NCBI GenBank assembly: GCA_963169665.1
Contig: CAUJET010000085.1
Coordinates: forward strand, 1 to 47,968
Length of the DNA: 47,968 nt
Direction: 5' to 3'
From: Actinomycetota bacterium
Lineage (GTDB): Bacteria > Actinomycetota > Acidimicrobiia > Acidimicrobiales > Ilumatobacteraceae
Under the pieces are notes generated by a model. The model was not told the origin of the DNA. It saw only the letters and a program-made list of their open reading frames with translations, and searched no databases. A program made the translations under genes and the position numbers. Positions 1-7,854 of this stretch are shown here, in pieces (within the stretch, counting starts at the first letter, position 1; each line of letters starts with the position of its first letter).

Positions 1-78
1 AGCGGCGGGCCTTCCATGGCGGCCGAGCGTACGCGGCAGCGCGGCTCCGACCAGGGGTGGCTCCGACCGGCCGTCGCG

Positions 79-936
79 TCAGGCGATGCGGTGCCGGGCG
101 AACGACGGGGTGGAGATCGCCGTGCCGTCGCGGGTGATGACGAAGCCGGCGTAGTCGGGGTGGCGTTCGACCAGCCAGTTGAGGCCGTCGAGGCCCATGA
201 CGAACACCGAGGTCGCGTAGGCATCGGCGAAGGTGAGGTCGGGGCCGACGATGGTGACGCTGGCCAGGTCGGCCGTCGGTTCCTGCGTCGCCGGGTCGAT
301 GATGTGCGCGCCGCGTTCGTAGGTGGCCGACGTGGCGATCGCGAGGCGGCCCGAGCCGTGGAGCACCGCGGCGCTCATGTCGGGCAGGTCGGGATGACGG
401 ATCCCCACTCGCCACGGCTCGCCCGGGCGGATCTCGCCGCGCAGGGCGATGTCGCCGCCGGCGTTCACGCAGAAGTTCAGCAACCCGTGCGACTCGAGGA
501 TCTCGGCGGCCCGCTCGACCGACCAGCCCTTCACGACGCCGGACGGATCGAGGTGGCTGCCGTTGGGGGCGGGCACCACGAGCGCGTCGAACGCGCCGTC
601 GGTGTCGTCGTGCAGGTCCTCGCACAGCGCGAGCACGCCGAGGATCTCCTCGCTCATGTCGTCGAGGGTGGCGAGGCCCATGCCGAGACGGCTGATCGGG
701 CTTTCGACCTTGTGCGTGGAGAACGTCGCGTCGACGTGGTGGAGCCAGGTGACGACCGCGTCGATCGCGTCGGCGACGACGTCGGCGGGCACCTCGTCGC
801 GGATGTCGATCGAGACCGCCATTCCCATCACCATCTCCACATGGTGGAGGCCGAGCGAGGTGGTGCCGAGCGAGGTGGTGCCGGATGCGCCGTTGCCGGA
901 TGCGCCGTTGCCGGTGTCGACCAGGTCGGTGCTCAC
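79..936 (-). CDS. apbE: FAD:protein FMN transferase (ApbE family)
   Basis: ApbE enzymes move FMN from FAD onto a Thr/Ser of a partner protein, outside the membrane, using Mg2+. The 285-residue product has the family landmarks: a start-of-domain HHVEMVMGMAVSI stretch at 31-43, DPSGVVKGW at 130-138, NAGGD at 158-162, HIIDP at 211-215 and ADAYATS at 237-243 whose Asp should bind metal. The N-terminus has a small duplicated Gly/Ala/Ser and Thr/Ser/Leu repeat (about 9-29) and no clear signal peptide. The start is GTG at 936, and it overlaps the stop of the upstream FMN-binding gene by 4 nt (GTGA), so the two are translationally coupled. The obvious substrate is that neighbour, which carries a flavinylation motif. 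Confidence 0.93.
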   Translation of the reverse strand: MSTDLVDTGNGASGNGASGTTSLGTTSLGLHHVEMVMGMAVSIDIRDEVPADVVADAIDAVVTWLHHVDATFSTHKVESPISRLGMGLATLDDMSEEILGVLALCEDLHDDTDGAFDALVVPAPNGSHLDPSGVVKGWSVERAAEILESHGLLNFCVNAGGDIALRGEIRPGEPWRVGIRHPDLPDMSAAVLHGSGRLAIATSATYERGAHIIDPATQEPTADLASVTIVGPDLTFADAYATSVFVMGLDGLNWLVERHPDYAGFVITRDGTAISTPSFARHRIA

Positions 937-1715
937 GCCGCGGCCTGCTGGGCGGTCGCCTTGGCGAGGTCGATGGCCGACTGGAGCGAGACCTTGTAGC
1001 TGTCGGTCGTGTAGGTGGCGCCCGAGACGCTGTCGATGTCGGCGCTCTGGGCGGCCAGGGTCTCACTCACGAGGATCGGGACGGCCTGGTTGTTGATCCG
1101 CACGCTCTTGCCGTCGTCGCTCGGCGTCTGCAGGGCGGTGACGTCGGTGATCACCCCGCCCGAGACCGTGATCTGCACCTGGACCGGACCCCACTTGTTG
1201 GTGTCGGTGGCACCCGTGTACGTGCCGTCGGCCAAGCCGGTCGCCGAGACGGTGGCCGCGGATGCGATCGCCGCATCGGTGTTCGCTGCATCGGTCGCGG
1301 TCTGGACGGCGGTGTCGGTGGCACCCGACGAGCCGGACGAGGCGGTGCTCGTCGCCAGCACCTGCGTCGCGGTCGCGGTCGTGGCGGCCGTGCTGGCGGT
1401 GGCCACCGAGGCCGTGGCACTGCTGGCGGCGGCCGCGTCGGCAGCGGCGGCGGCGTCGGCCCGCTGGAAATAGCCGGTGAGGCCGGCGGCGACGCCGACG
1501 CTCATCATGACGGCGGCGGTGCGGCTGCCCTGGGCGGCGTGGCGCTTGCGGCTGGCGGGCCGCTGGGCGCTCGGGGCCGTCGTGTGCCGCGAGCCGCTCG
1601 AGCTGCTCGAGCTGCCGGCACCACCGGTGCGGCGCTCGGCGAGGCGTGCCAGGCGTTCCTGCATGAGCGGATCGATCGAGGCGTTGGGGCGGAGTTCCGT
1701 GTCCATGGGGATCAT
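933..1715 (-). CDS. FMN-binding domain protein with flavinylation motif
   Basis: The 260-residue protein has an N-terminal Ser/Arg-rich cytoplasmic stretch, one membrane segment at about 67-84, an Ala/Thr/Ser-rich linker (86-160) and a C-terminal FMN_bind domain (about 162-252) like those of NqrC/RnfG. The domain contains SGAT at 231-234 followed by YT; Thr234 is the expected site of covalent FMN attachment by ApbE. The linker would let the domain reach outward from the membrane. The start chosen is ATG at 1715 with GGGG 8 nt upstream; ATG at 1706 is an alternative. The gene follows a haem membrane protein (26-nt gap) and overlaps apbE, so the three genes read as one electron-transfer unit. 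Confidence 0.9.
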   Translation of the reverse strand: MIPMDTELRPNASIDPLMQERLARLAERRTGGAGSSSSSSGSRHTTAPSAQRPASRKRHAAQGSRTAAVMMSVGVAAGLTGYFQRADAAAAADAAAASSATASVATASTAATTATATQVLATSTASSGSSGATDTAVQTATDAANTDAAIASAATVSATGLADGTYTGATDTNKWGPVQVQITVSGGVITDVTALQTPSDDGKSVRINNQAVPILVSETLAAQSADIDSVSGATYTTDSYKVSLQSAIDLAKATAQQAAA

Positions 1716-1741
1716 CAAGCCAGCCCCGGGTAAGAGCAGCG

Positions 1742-2296
1742 CTAGGAGCGTGTCGGAGCCTGGCGAGTCTTCGCGACCACGTTGATCACACGGAACGCGA
1801 GCGGGTACATCACCGCTGCTACTGCGAGGACGAGCACGACGCGGAACGCCGGGGTGCCGGCGTCGGAGCCCAACTGGTACGCGTGCACGCAGGCCAGCAC
1901 GGTGGCGGGCACCGACAGCAGGTGCACGGCACGCCACGTCCGGCGCGTGCGGAACAGCAGCTTCGGCCACGAGCTGAACACCACGATCGCCAGGCCGTAG
2001 AACGCGAGCACGCCCCACGTGAACGCGGTCGACTCGTAGCCGGCGGCACCGGGCACGAACACCGTGGCCAGGCTGATCCCGAGGTCGGTGTCGGCGAAGG
2101 CCGTCACGAGGTGGATGCCGGTGAAGACCATCGCCAACCCGCCGAGGCCCTTGTGCAGGTCGAGCCACCAGGCCGGGCGCAGGCGGGTGCCGGTCTCGCG
2201 GGCCGAGAACAGCAGCCCCCAGGCGAGCGAGGCGAGCATCAACAGCGTGGCCACGATGCCCGTCGAGCGGGTGACGTAGCCCAGGAAGTCGTTCAT
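1742..2296 (-). CDS. Ferric reductase-like transmembrane protein (di-haem b)
   Basis: A 184-residue integral membrane protein with about five to six hydrophobic segments. It holds four well-placed histidines: His48 (LHKG) and His62 (GIHL), 14 apart, and His125 (VHLL) and His138 (VHAY), 13 apart. This is the classic spacing for two b-type haems stacked across the membrane, as in the ferric reductase-like/MsrQ-YedZ superfamily. It is the first gene of the cassette with the FMN-binding protein and apbE, so it probably carries electrons across the membrane to the covalently bound flavin. The start ATG at 2296 has GGAG 6-7 nt upstream. The electron donor and acceptor cannot be told from sequence. 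Confidence 0.85.
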   Translation of the reverse strand: MNDFLGYVTRSTGIVATLLMLASLAWGLLFSARETGTRLRPAWWLDLHKGLGGLAMVFTGIHLVTAFADTDLGISLATVFVPGAAGYESTAFTWGVLAFYGLAIVVFSSWPKLLFRTRRTWRAVHLLSVPATVLACVHAYQLGSDAGTPAFRVVLVLAVAAVMYPLAFRVINVVAKTRQAPTRS

Positions 2297-2441
2297 GTCG
2301 GTCTCCGATCGCGAGGTCGCATCGTAGGAGTGGCAACGGCCGCGGCCGGTGGCCCCGACGAGGCGAGGTGTCGGCAGCGAGCCTGCACCGCGCCGGTGAT
2401 CGTCGTACTGGACGACGGTGGGAGTGCGGTGAGAACCCGCG

Positions 2442-3083
2442 TCAGTGGGTGGACGCGGAGGCGTGACCCGCGGTGGCCGCGAGCACGCCGAGCCCGACGA
2501 ACAGGCCCCCGGACACCCAGCGCCGCACGAACGGCAGCGTGCGACCGCGCAGCAGCAGGTCGCGCAGGCTGCTCGCGACCAGCGAGTAGGTGCCGTTGAA
2601 CAGGGTGGCCAGCACCACGAAGACGGCGCCGAGCACCAACGACTGCGTGAAGGCGCTCCCGTCGGCGGTGTGGATGAACTGCGGGAAGATCGACAGGAAG
2701 AACAGCGCGGTCTTGGGGTTGAGCGCGTTGACGATCACGCCCTGGCGGAACGCCCGTCGCATGCTGACGCCCGGCTGGTCGGGATCGATCGGCGCCGGAG
2801 GATGCATCAGTGTGCGGACGCCGGTGACGATCAGGTAGATCGCACCGGCCCACTTCACCACGTTGAACGCGGTGGCCGACGTCGCGATGACGGCGCTCAG
2901 CCCGGCAGCGGCCGCCATCACCTGGATCGCGTCGCCCACCTCGAGGCCGGCCACGGCGGCGAGGCCCACCTCTCGACCGTCGCTCACCGAGCGGTTGAGG
3001 ATGTAGAGGATCGCAGGGCCCGGAATGAGCAGCAGAGCGACGGTGGCGGCAGAGAACGCGGCGATGGTGGACCAGTCGGGCAC
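2442..3083 (-). CDS. LysE/RhtB family amino-acid exporter
   Basis: A 213-residue membrane protein of standard LysE-family length with about six hydrophobic segments. The N-terminal LLLIPGPAILYILNRS and the central NALNPKTALFFLSIFPQF are hallmark stretches; the first holds the conserved PGP. The family exports amino acids or small metabolites; the substrate is unknown. I place the start at GTG 3083, which puts the first helix right at the N-terminus; the open frame extends upstream but that part looks non-coding. The gene is divergent from uppP, sharing a 217-bp intergenic region with a perfect 14-bp palindrome. Confidence 0.85.
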   Translation of the reverse strand: MPDWSTIAAFSAATVALLLIPGPAILYILNRSVSDGREVGLAAVAGLEVGDAIQVMAAAAGLSAVIATSATAFNVVKWAGAIYLIVTGVRTLMHPPAPIDPDQPGVSMRRAFRQGVIVNALNPKTALFFLSIFPQFIHTADGSAFTQSLVLGAVFVVLATLFNGTYSLVASSLRDLLLRGRTLPFVRRWVSGGLFVGLGVLAATAGHASASTH

Positions 3084-3222
3084 GGGTGTCGATCGTAGGC
3101 AGCGCAGGCCGCCGACCCCCGACCAATTCCCGGGTCGACCGCCTGTCACCTGATCGGCGCACGCTGCGATGTCGACGACCGTCCCCGAGCGCCGGGCCGG
3201 CGGCACGGAGGCCGGCCCGAAT

Positions 3223-3236
3223 GGGCCGATCGGCCC
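3223..3236. promoter_or_regulatory. 14-bp perfect palindrome in lysE-like/uppP divergent region
   Basis: GGGCCGATCGGCCC reads the same on both strands. It lies 78 bp upstream of uppP and 140 bp upstream of the LysE-family start. It could be an operator for either gene. In DNA this GC-rich, chance palindromes occur, so the functional claim is weak. Confidence 0.3.
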
Positions 3237-3300
3237 GATTCCGATCGTTCCGGGTTGGGTGACGGGCCGTTCGGACGCCGGCCCCGTACAGTCACCGGCC

Positions 3301-4194
3301 ATGAGACGTCAGGTGATCGCTGCGAGCTCCCTCGCGCTCGCCGTGGCCATCGTGGTGCTGGCCGTCACGGCCGATGCCGGGCCGCTCACCCCGTTGAAGG
3401 CGATCATCCTCGGCGCGGTCGAGGGGATCACCGAATTCCTGCCGATCTCGTCGACCGGTCACCTCCTCGTCACCCAACGCCTGATCGACCTCGGGACCGG
3501 CAGCGGCAAGGCGGCCGCCGACACCTATGCGATCGCCATCCAGATCGGGGCGATCATGGCCGTCGTCGCCGTGTCGTTCCGTCGGCTCGCCCAGATGGCC
3601 AACGGGCTCGTCGGCCGCGACGAGGTGGGCCGCGATCTGCTGATGCGCCTCGTGGTCGCGTTCCTCCCGGCCGCCCTCGTCGGCGTCGTGCTCGGCGACA
3701 CGATCAAGGAGCAGCTGTTCGGCCCGTGGCCCATCGTCGCCGCCTGGCTCGTCGGCGGCGTGTTCCTGTTGGTGTGGCGGCCCGGCAACGGCGCGACCGC
3801 GCTCGAACAGATGACCGTGCGACACGCCGCGATCATCGGCTGCGCCCAGATCCTCGCCCTGTGGCCGGGCACCAGCCGCAGCCTCGTGACGATGATCGCC
3901 GCGCTCGCCCTGGGCCTCAGCATGGCCGCAGCGGTCGAGTTCAGCTTCCTGCTGGGCCTCGCCACCCTGTCGGCCGCCACCGTGCTCGATCTGGCGAAGG
4001 ACGGCAGCACCCTGCTCGACCTGTACGGCTGGCAAACCCCGTTGCTCGGCACCCTGGTGGCGTTCGTGACCGCACTGATCGCCGTGCGTTGGTTCGTCGC
4101 CTACCTGCGAACACGGCCGCTCACGATCTTCGGGTGGTATCGCATCGGCGTCGCCGCCGTCACGGTCGCGCTGCTGGCCGCCGGCACCATCTGA
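3301..4194 (+). CDS. uppP: Undecaprenyl-diphosphatase UppP (BacA)
   Basis: UppP hydrolyses undecaprenyl diphosphate to the monophosphate, recycling the lipid carrier for peptidoglycan and other envelope polymers. The 297-residue product has both family signatures: EGITEFLPISSTGHL at about 41-55 (catalytic Glu and His) and PGTSRS at 189-194 (Arg193). About eight hydrophobic segments are visible. It starts at ATG 3301. A TACAGT hexamer at 3287-3292 ends 8 nt before the ATG and there is no clear ribosome binding site, so the mRNA may be leaderless. Loss of UppP activity is linked to bacitracin sensitivity in other bacteria. Confidence 0.95.
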   Translation: MRRQVIAASSLALAVAIVVLAVTADAGPLTPLKAIILGAVEGITEFLPISSTGHLLVTQRLIDLGTGSGKAAADTYAIAIQIGAIMAVVAVSFRRLAQMANGLVGRDEVGRDLLMRLVVAFLPAALVGVVLGDTIKEQLFGPWPIVAAWLVGGVFLLVWRPGNGATALEQMTVRHAAIIGCAQILALWPGTSRSLVTMIAALALGLSMAAAVEFSFLLGLATLSAATVLDLAKDGSTLLDLYGWQTPLLGTLVAFVTALIAVRWFVAYLRTRPLTIFGWYRIGVAAVTVALLAAGTI

Positions 4195-4291
4195 CCCGAA
4201 CGGCGAGGACGGCATCCCCGAGCGCCGTCGCGCCGGGTGTCCTACGGTAGGTCGGCCGACGGCCGCGCGCCGCTGACCGAGAGGGACCCAG

Positions 4292-5752
4292 ATGGCAGCG
4301 AACCCGTACCGGGACGACCCGGACGACCGGTACGACACGATCGTGATCGGTGCCGGCCAGGCGGGCCCCGGCGTGGCCGCGAAGCTGGCCGCCGACGGCG
4401 ATCGGGTGGTGCTGATCGAAGGGGAGCGGTTCGGCGGGACGTGCCTCAACACCGGCTGTCGGCCGACGAAGGCGATGCGCGCCTCGGCGCGGGCGGCCCA
4501 CGTGGCCCGTTCGAGCGAGGCGCTCGGCGTCCGGTCGGCGGAGGTCACGGTCGACTTCCCGGTCGTGATGTCGCGCATCCGGGGGCTGCTCGACGGCTGG
4601 CGCAGCGGCGCGCTCACCTACTACGAGGGCCTCGACGGGCTCGCCTACGTGCACGGCCGCGCCCGGCTCGACGGCGGCGATCACGAGCAGGGCTACCGCG
4701 TGGTGGTGGAGGGCGAGCACGGGTCGCAGGTGCTGGTGGCGCCACGTGTGGTGCTGAACACCGGCGCTCGCTCGGTGCCACCCCGCCTCGAGGGCCTCGA
4801 CGGCGTCCCATGGCTCGACCATCGCAGCGTGCTGGAACTCGACTCGCTGCCGGCGTCGCTCGTGGTGCTCGGGGGCAGCTACATCGGTCTCGAGTTCGCC
4901 CAGATCTTCGCCCGGCTCGGCTCGACCGTCACCGTCGTCGAGCCGTCGGCCCGCATCATCGGCCGTGAGGACGCCGAGGTGTCGGAGGCGGTGCAGGCGA
5001 TGCTCGTCGACGAGGGCATCGACGTGCGCGTCGGCGCAGCGCCGCAGCGGGTCGACGCGGCCGACGGCGGGGTGACCGTCACCCTCGCCAGCGGCGACGT
5101 CGTGAGCGGCGCCGCGCTGCTGGTGGCCGCCGGCCGTCGGCCGAACACCGACGGCCTCGGGCTCGACACCGTGGGAGCCGAGGTCGACGATCACGGCTAT
5201 GTGGTGATCGACGACGTGTTCGCGAGCACCGCAGCGGGCATCTATGCCGTCGGCGACGTCAACGGTCACGGGGCGTTCACCCACACCTCGTACCAGGACC
5301 ACGAGATCCTGATCGACCATCTGCGCGGTGGCCGGCGGAGCCTCGCCGGCCGCCGGACGACCTACGCCCTGTTCACCGATCCGCCGCTCGGGCGGGTGGG
5401 CATGTCCGAGCACGAGGCAACGGCGGCCGGACATCGCGTGCGTACCCACACGGCACCGGCGACCGGCATCGCGCTCGCGGCCCTGGAGGGAGAGACGACC
5501 GGTCTGGTGAAGCTCGTGGTCGACGACGACACCGACGCACTGCTCGGCGTCGCCGCCTTCTGTCTGCACGGCGACGAGCTGGCGAGCACGTTCAGCGCGT
5601 TCCTGCACACGGGAGCCACGCTCCGGCAGATGCTCGAGTGGCTGCCGATCCACCCGACGGTGTCGGAGTACGTCCCGACCTTCGTCGGCGGCGTCGTGCG
5701 CAGCAGCGACATCGGCACGGGCACCGGCACCGGCGCGGGGGAGGGGGCGTGA
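4292..5752 (+). CDS. FAD-dependent pyridine nucleotide-disulfide oxidoreductase
   Basis: A class I flavoprotein disulfide reductase of 486 residues. It shows an N-terminal dinucleotide motif (IVIGAGQAGPG from 17), a redox disulfide in GGTCLNTGCRPTK (Cys51, Cys56), a second Rossmann motif (VVLGGSYIGLEFA), the FAD-contacting YAVGDVNG and a C-terminal IHPTVSE holding the His/Glu pair expected of dihydrolipoamide dehydrogenase or mercuric reductase relatives. The true substrate is uncertain. It has no heavy-metal-binding domain and no C-terminal vicinal cysteines, so MerA is unlikely; no lipoyl-complex genes are near. ATG 4292 is preceded by GAGAGGGA. It overlaps the next gene by 4 nt. CCTACGGTAGG at 4241-4251 includes a TACGGT -10 candidate. 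Confidence 0.87.
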   Translation: MAANPYRDDPDDRYDTIVIGAGQAGPGVAAKLAADGDRVVLIEGERFGGTCLNTGCRPTKAMRASARAAHVARSSEALGVRSAEVTVDFPVVMSRIRGLLDGWRSGALTYYEGLDGLAYVHGRARLDGGDHEQGYRVVVEGEHGSQVLVAPRVVLNTGARSVPPRLEGLDGVPWLDHRSVLELDSLPASLVVLGGSYIGLEFAQIFARLGSTVTVVEPSARIIGREDAEVSEAVQAMLVDEGIDVRVGAAPQRVDAADGGVTVTLASGDVVSGAALLVAAGRRPNTDGLGLDTVGAEVDDHGYVVIDDVFASTAAGIYAVGDVNGHGAFTHTSYQDHEILIDHLRGGRRSLAGRRTTYALFTDPPLGRVGMSEHEATAAGHRVRTHTAPATGIALAALEGETTGLVKLVVDDDTDALLGVAAFCLHGDELASTFSAFLHTGATLRQMLEWLPIHPTVSEYVPTFVGGVVRSSDIGTGTGTGAGEGA

Positions 5753-6060
5753 CCGCCGACCCGCCCCGGATCGGTTCGGCCGACTGGTGGTTCCGCGATC
5801 GCGCCACCGGCGAGCGCGTGATCGCCCAGCCGCCGAACGCCCCGATCCTCGTGGTGATCGCCGCCACGCTCGTGTCGCGCCTCGCGCCGTCCGGCCCGGT
5901 GCGCCGGGTCGCCGGTGTCGTCGCGACGGTCGTGTTGGCCTACTGGTCGATCGACGAGATGGCGCGCGGCGTGAACCCGTGGCGACGGCTGCTCGGCGCG
6001 GTCGGGGCGGTCGCCGACGTCCGTCGCCTGGTGGACCTGCTGCACCTGCTGCGTGGCTGA
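5749..6060 (+). CDS. Small membrane protein of unknown function
   Basis: A 103-residue product beginning at GTG 5749, overlapping the oxidoreductase stop by 4 nt. The N-terminus is WWFRDRATGERVIAQPPN (about 13-30), followed by one or two hydrophobic segments (about 31-65) and a short amphipathic C-terminus. The first part looks conserved among actinobacterial small membrane proteins, but I cannot name a family. Tight coupling suggests it works with, or anchors, the oxidoreductase; that is inference. Confidence 0.75.
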   Translation: MTADPPRIGSADWWFRDRATGERVIAQPPNAPILVVIAATLVSRLAPSGPVRRVAGVVATVVLAYWSIDEMARGVNPWRRLLGAVGAVADVRRLVDLLHLLRG

Positions 6061-6087
6061 GCGGAGCGGAACTGTTTCCCGGACGGA

Positions 6088-6720
6088 TCAGTAGGGGCGC
6101 GTGTAGGTGTTCTCGAACTCGTCCTGGATGACGGTGGCGACCGTTGCCGACGTGTCGACGACGAGCTCCTCGTCGAGGATCCGGGTGCGGTACGCCCAGC
6201 CCTCGGGCATCGACAGCCGGTCGCCGAGGGTGAGCAGCGACGCCTCGTCGGTGGTCGGGTCGACGCCCACGCAGTACGCCTGCATCACGTAGGCGGTGCC
6301 GTCGGGGTCGACGAGCTCGTGGACGCGGCTGCCGGCGTCGAAGAAGAAGATGGCACCCCGGTTGACGTTGCGGATCGTGTACGGCCCGGTGTTGAGGGAG
6401 GTGCCGAGATCGAGCGTGGCGATCCGGCGCATGTTGAGCCCGTTGAACTCGTGGAACACCGGCTCGACGACGGCGACCTTGGCACCCGCGCCGTCGATCA
6501 TCCAATAGCGCGGGCCGTTCAGCTTCACGAAGGTCGCGCCCATCTCCTGGGCGATCGCGCTCGCGTCGAGCCCGTCCCACAGCTCCTGTGGGCAGTCGTT
6601 GAGCATCTGGGTGCCGTAGACCTCGGCGTGCAGCGCGCCGTCACGCAGGTAGACGCACAGCACCTCGCCGTAGCGGACGCCGCGCATGTCGGAGATGAGT
6701 CGAGGAGTGGTGCTGGTCAT
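6088..6720 (-). CDS. Conserved hypothetical protein
   Basis: A 210-residue soluble protein with no signal peptide. It has features of a real conserved gene (ISDMRGVRYGEVL near the N-terminus, VKLNGPRYW, VNRGAIFFFDAGS and FENTYTRPY at the C-terminus) and a good ribosome site (AGGAG) before ATG 6720. I recall similar uncharacterised proteins in proteobacteria and actinobacteria but no function. It lies 55 bp downstream of an amidohydrolase on the same strand, with a 17-bp interrupted palindrome between them, so the two may be co-regulated. Confidence 0.8.
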   Translation of the reverse strand: MTSTTPRLISDMRGVRYGEVLCVYLRDGALHAEVYGTQMLNDCPQELWDGLDASAIAQEMGATFVKLNGPRYWMIDGAGAKVAVVEPVFHEFNGLNMRRIATLDLGTSLNTGPYTIRNVNRGAIFFFDAGSRVHELVDPDGTAYVMQAYCVGVDPTTDEASLLTLGDRLSMPEGWAYRTRILDEELVVDTSATVATVIQDEFENTYTRPY

Positions 6721-6753
6721 CGGAGGCTCCTGTGCGCTCGGTCGGACAACTCG

Positions 6754-6770
6754 TGTCACACAGTATGACA
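6754..6770. promoter_or_regulatory. Candidate operator TGTCA-N7-TGACA
   Basis: A 17-bp inverted repeat (TGTCA, 7-nt spacer, TGACA) 34 bp upstream of the conserved hypothetical gene. On the minus strand it includes CATACT, which could be a -10 box, so a bound repressor would block transcription. TetR- or GntR-type regulators use sites of this form. No regulator gene is adjacent. Confidence 0.45.
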
Positions 6771-6775
6771 GAAGA

Positions 6776-7759
6776 TCAGAGGCGGAAGATCCGTTCGGCA
6801 TTGAGATGTCGCACCTGGCGCGCCGATGCCTCCGGGAGCCGGTCGACGTTCGCCCGCATGCCCGCCATGTCGCCGACGATGTGCGGGTAGTCGGAACCGA
6901 ACAGCACCTGGCTCGCACCGACCACGTCGATGCAGTACTCGAGTGCTCGCGGGTCGTAGGTGATGCAGTCGTAGTAGATGTGCCGCAGGTACTCCGACGG
7001 TGGCCGCTCGATCACGCGGTCCTCCAGCGTCGACACGTGGAAGCCCTTGTCGAACCGGCCGACGAGGTACGGCAGCGCGGCGCCGCCATGGGAGGCGATG
7101 ACCTTCAGCCGGGCGTGCCGGTCGAAGAAGCCGTCGAGGATCATGCGACCGATCGCGAGCGTGGTGTCGAACATGAACCCGACGCTCCACGTGAGGTCGT
7201 AGCGACGCATGTCGAGCTCGTCGACGCCCGGAGGGTCGGTGGGGTGCACCAGCACGGGCAGCTCGAGCTCGTCGATCGCGTTCCAGATCTGGACGAAGGC
7301 TGGGTCGATCAGCGAGCGCCCGGCGATGTTGGCGAGCACCATCACGCCGACCGCGCCCGCGGCGTGGGCCCGATGCAGCTCGGCGATCGCGTCGTCGGCG
7401 TACTCCCACGGCAAGGAGGCGAACCAGCGGATGCGGTCGGGGTGATCGCGTTGCGCGGCGGCCATGTCGTCGTTCACCAGCTGCGCCGCCGCACAGCTCA
7501 CCTCGCGACCGCCCCAGAACACGTTCGGACACGTCAGCGACACGACGGCCACGTCGACGCCGGCAGCGTCCATGTCGCGGATGCGGAGCTCGTAGTCGAA
7601 GTGTCCGGGCGTGGGCACCGTCACCGGTGCGTCGCCGCGGAAGATGCACTCCCGCCCGTTCGCCACCGGGTGCACCTCGTACAGCGGTGCGCCGTTCGTG
7701 CGCAGCAGCGCCATCCACTCGTTGCTGAGCATGTGCGTGTGCACGTCGACGATGGTCAC
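6776..7759 (-). CDS. Amidohydrolase 2 family protein (ACMSD-like)
   Basis: A 327-residue metal-dependent TIM-barrel hydrolase/decarboxylase. The metal ligands are visible: HTH at 7-9, His in LVHPTDPPG, His in VIASHGGAALPY and Asp in VLFGSDYPH. Members near alpha-amino-beta-carboxymuconate-semialdehyde decarboxylase often decarboxylate or hydrolyse aromatic-ring products; the exact substrate here is unknown. GTG 7759 has GGGAGG 5 nt upstream. A GTACA-N4-TGTAC palindrome 22 bp upstream may be an operator. The downstream hypothetical gene may be in the same transcription unit. Confidence 0.87.
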   Translation of the reverse strand: MTIVDVHTHMLSNEWMALLRTNGAPLYEVHPVANGRECIFRGDAPVTVPTPGHFDYELRIRDMDAAGVDVAVVSLTCPNVFWGGREVSCAAAQLVNDDMAAAQRDHPDRIRWFASLPWEYADDAIAELHRAHAAGAVGVMVLANIAGRSLIDPAFVQIWNAIDELELPVLVHPTDPPGVDELDMRRYDLTWSVGFMFDTTLAIGRMILDGFFDRHARLKVIASHGGAALPYLVGRFDKGFHVSTLEDRVIERPPSEYLRHIYYDCITYDPRALEYCIDVVGASQVLFGSDYPHIVGDMAGMRANVDRLPEASARQVRHLNAERIFRL

Positions 7760-7780
7760 GGGACCTCCCTGACTCGATCC

Positions 7781-7794
7781 GTACAGTGGTGTAC
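7781..7794. promoter_or_regulatory. Candidate operator GTACA-N4-TGTAC
   Basis: A 14-bp interrupted palindrome 22 bp upstream of the amidohydrolase start. Position and symmetry suit a dimeric repressor site. It differs from the TGTCA-N7-TGACA site one gene downstream, so two regulators may be involved. Confidence 0.4.
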
Positions 7795-7854
7795 AGAGCT
7801 GGCTCGGTCCGACGTTACCCGCTCGGACCGGGCGGAGCTGCCGTGCCGCTTCGC

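Noticed and set aside
16..999. Plus-strand open frame at the window start
   Set aside because: Antisense to apbE and the FMN-binding gene; His/Arg/Gly-rich composition is a shadow.
4292..5752. Mercuric reductase
   Set aside because: No heavy-metal-binding domain and no C-terminal Cys-Cys pair; no mer regulator or transporter nearby.
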